Source: Dyadobacter frigoris
GTDB taxonomy: Bacteria; Bacteroidota; Bacteroidia; Cytophagales; Spirosomataceae
NCBI RefSeq assembly: GCF_005280585.1
Contig: NZ_SZVO01000001.1
Coordinates: 434,001-498,000 of the forward strand
Length of the DNA stretch: 64,000 nucleotides
Direction of reading: 5' to 3'
This document shows, piece by piece, positions 62,556 to 64,000 of the stretch (its first letter is position 1; each line of letters opens with the position of its first letter). The translations under genes were made by a program, and so were the position numbers. The notes under the pieces are model-generated. The model had not been told where the DNA came from. It saw only the letters and a program-made list of their open reading frames with translations, and made no database searches.

Positions 62556-63524
62556 CTATTCTTGTCGGTTATCATAACATAGACTGATAAGAAATAATGC
62601 TTCAGTAAGCTTTATTGAATAAACGAAAATCGAAAGAGAGTCAATCCAGGCACCCCATTCCTGTGCTGGATGCTTGCTTAACGCGAAGCCATTAATTTCT
62701 ATCAGCTCTTTCTTCCATTCTTTAAGAGACCTGAAATTAAAAAAGTCGATAAGAACTTTCTTTGGATCTTCAATCTCTTCCTTGCTAAGCATGGAAGGTG
62801 TTGTCTCCAAATTCCGGTGAACCGTCTTTACTTCATTAAAAGTATCGCTAACTTCAGAAGTATCGCTAACTTCAAACATAAAATTTTCATCGTTAATCAG
62901 ATATGCAGCATTTATCAAAGACTCCAATTTTTCAAGTACATATAAAACATCACTCGGGCTACCTTTTTGGTAAAAATGGTCGTTCGAAGTGGTTTGTAAC
63001 ACCTCATAAAGGTAAGTTCTAAAGCTGGTGAGAGAATAGGCATCGAAGAAATTAGCAATAACTGATATCGGATCGTTGATTTTTTCACGGTACCAGATTG
63101 AATGCTTTCTCAAATTTTTCTGCTTCTTCTTAAAAGTTCCTTTGTTAAAGTTTATGTTTTCAGCTTTGTAATTCAACCTATGAGTCAATTTAGCTTCCGT
63201 TATCTCCAAATTATTATCATTTTCAATGATTGTCTCAGACGACATGCCTTCAACCATCTTTGCTGACTCTCTTTGTAATAGATACACAGCTTCAATAAGA
63301 GGCATTAGATTCTCAAAAAAATATAGCTGTTCCCCCGGTGAAGCATCTATATGCTGATTTTCCGTTGAAACGGAATTACTCAGCATTTGCCAAAGTATAA
63401 ACCTACAGTATACAATGCTATGCGTACCGCAATATTGTTTAATGAATTCCGCTGGATCATTAATTTCTTCCGGTGCCAACCAAACGGGCAGAAAGTTCTT
63501 CGTATTTTCTGAAATGAATCTCAT
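62556..63524 (-). CDS. Hypothetical protein built of three internal repeats
   Basis: The 322-residue cytosolic protein has three copies of a ~100-residue unit. Each starts with an EEINDP-like motif and continues with a helical stretch to an end like L-x-x-A-x-x-L: LAPEEINDPAEFIKQY...LIEAVYLL, YREKINDPISVIANFF...LINAAYLI, and LSKEEIEDPKKVLIDFF...LTEALFLI. The second and third copies are joined by a linker containing a perfect 18-bp tandem duplication (62841-62876; VSDTSE/VSDTF). No enzyme motif is seen. It is divergent from the HTH gene 136 bases away. I do not recognise a function, but similar helical repeat proteins ride on Bacteroidota mobile elements. Confidence 0.55.
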   Translation of the reverse strand: MRFISENTKNFLPVWLAPEEINDPAEFIKQYCGTHSIVYCRFILWQMLSNSVSTENQHIDASPGEQLYFFENLMPLIEAVYLLQRESAKMVEGMSSETIIENDNNLEITEAKLTHRLNYKAENINFNKGTFKKKQKNLRKHSIWYREKINDPISVIANFFDAYSLTSFRTYLYEVLQTTSNDHFYQKGSPSDVLYVLEKLESLINAAYLINDENFMFEVSDTSEVSDTFNEVKTVHRNLETTPSMLSKEEIEDPKKVLIDFFNFRSLKEWKKELIEINGFALSKHPAQEWGAWIDSLSIFVYSIKLTEALFLISLCYDNRQE

Positions 63525-63596
63525 AACTCAGCAATTTATGATAAAACATTTCGGAAGTTCGCGTAGGAAAGAATTCTAAAAAATTCTAACATTGGG

Positions 63597-63641
63597 TATT
63601 TTAGCTAGAATCTACTATTTTAGAACTTTGATATTTTAGAA
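63597..63641. promoter_or_regulatory. Direct-repeat operator candidate between divergent genes
   Basis: TATTTTAG occurs at 63597-63604, 63616-63623 and 63632-63639; the last two extend to TATTTTAGAA. Inverted relatives (TTCTAAAA, TTCTAAC) lie at 63573-63589. The cluster covers the promoter of the HTH gene, as expected for autoregulation. Confidence 0.5.
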
Positions 63642-63660
63642 TCTGCAATACATTTACGCC

Positions 63661-64000
63661 ATGACATCAACTCCTGAAATTAAGAAAATTGTACATCAAG
63701 GACGGAACATTAAACGATTTCGCGAAATGCTTGGTATTAAGCAGGAAGGTCTTGCGTATGAGCTAGGTGAAGATTGGACTCAAAAAAGAGTGTCAGTATT
63801 GGAGCAAAAGGAAATTGTAGAACAGGATATTCTAGAACAAGTTGCTAAAATTCTAAAGGTTCCGGCCGAAGCTATTAGGAATTTTGATGAAGATGCTGCG
63901 CTAAACGTGATATCCAACACGTTTAATAGTCATGATTCTTCAACCTTAAACGCAATTAACTTCCATCCAACCTTTAATCCTATTGACAAATTAATTGAAA
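63661..64000 (+). CDS. HTH (XRE-type) regulator, partial at window end
   Basis: The gene starts at the ATG 63661 and runs off the window after 113 codons. Residues ~10-65 form a helix-turn-helix: IKRFREMLGIKQEGLAYELG, then DWTQKRVSVLEQKEIV. AKILKVPAEAIRNFDEDAAL and NVISNTFNSHDSST follow. I recall this arrangement from regulators found with Bacteroidota conjugative and other integrated elements. It should control its own promoter and the divergent 62556-63524 gene. Confidence 0.78.
   Translation, partial: MTSTPEIKKIVHQGRNIKRFREMLGIKQEGLAYELGEDWTQKRVSVLEQKEIVEQDILEQVAKILKVPAEAIRNFDEDAALNVISNTFNSHDSSTLNAINFHPTFNPIDKLIE

Noticed and set aside
62841-62876. 18-bp tandem repeat considered as a regulatory iteron
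   Set aside because: It lies in frame within the 62556-63524 gene and codes for a repeated VSDT segment of the linker.

Overview
The window looks like the chromosome of a Bacteroidota member, most likely of the order Cytophagales (Dyadobacter/Spirosoma-like; this placement is inference). The signs are a SusC/SusD pair, TonB-dependent receptors with carboxypeptidase-regulatory-like N-termini, type IX secretion C-terminal sorting domains, promoters of the TTTG...TAnnTTTG type, very few Shine-Dalgarno sequences, and Bacteroidota-type ArgB, PurM, SpeA and DsbD.

Bases 1-48,650 are mostly backbone. They hold single genes or short operons for envelope and core metabolism: an acyltransferase fragment, an M48 lipoprotein protease, an Rpn-family nuclease with a duplicated tail, a glutaminase-family protein, dsbD, argB, susC-susD, a VCBS/haem protein, argH, an NlpC/P60 hydrolase, purM, a PQQ sugar dehydrogenase, a WG-repeat protein, a glycosyltransferase, a GH18 protein, a serine hydrolase, a DUF1801 protein, a TPP-riboswitch-controlled TonB receptor, hemE, a HAD phosphatase, speA, and a tetR-tolC-adaptor-RND efflux operon. 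Small accessory insertions lie among them: a HicBA-like pair in a three-gene operon (32.4-33.7 kb) and a decaying di-haem/lipoprotein locus (36.0-37.7 kb). Intergenic spaces carry at least three families of palindromic dispersed repeats.

A tRNA-Pro(GGG) gene at 48,657-48,730 marks a sharp change. Everything after it to the window end is AT-rich, accessory and largely defence-related. In order there is a gene fragment, a Septu-like AAA ATPase + HNH nuclease pair on the + strand, a stand-alone Abi_C abortive-infection protein, and a four-gene minus-strand cluster: N6-adenine methyltransferase, AlbA_2/Schlafen-like ATP-binding protein, DEAD/DEAH helicase and T5orf172 GIY-YIG nuclease. An exported protein, a repeat-rich spacer, a protein built of three internal repeats and the start of an HTH regulator follow. 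The methyltransferase-AlbA-helicase-GIY-YIG cluster is the best candidate for a poorly described multi-subunit restriction-like system. The methyltransferase shows no obvious nuclease motif, and the motor and nuclease functions seem to sit in separate subunits. No integrase is seen inside the window, so the mobility of the island is inferred only from the tRNA boundary and the content.
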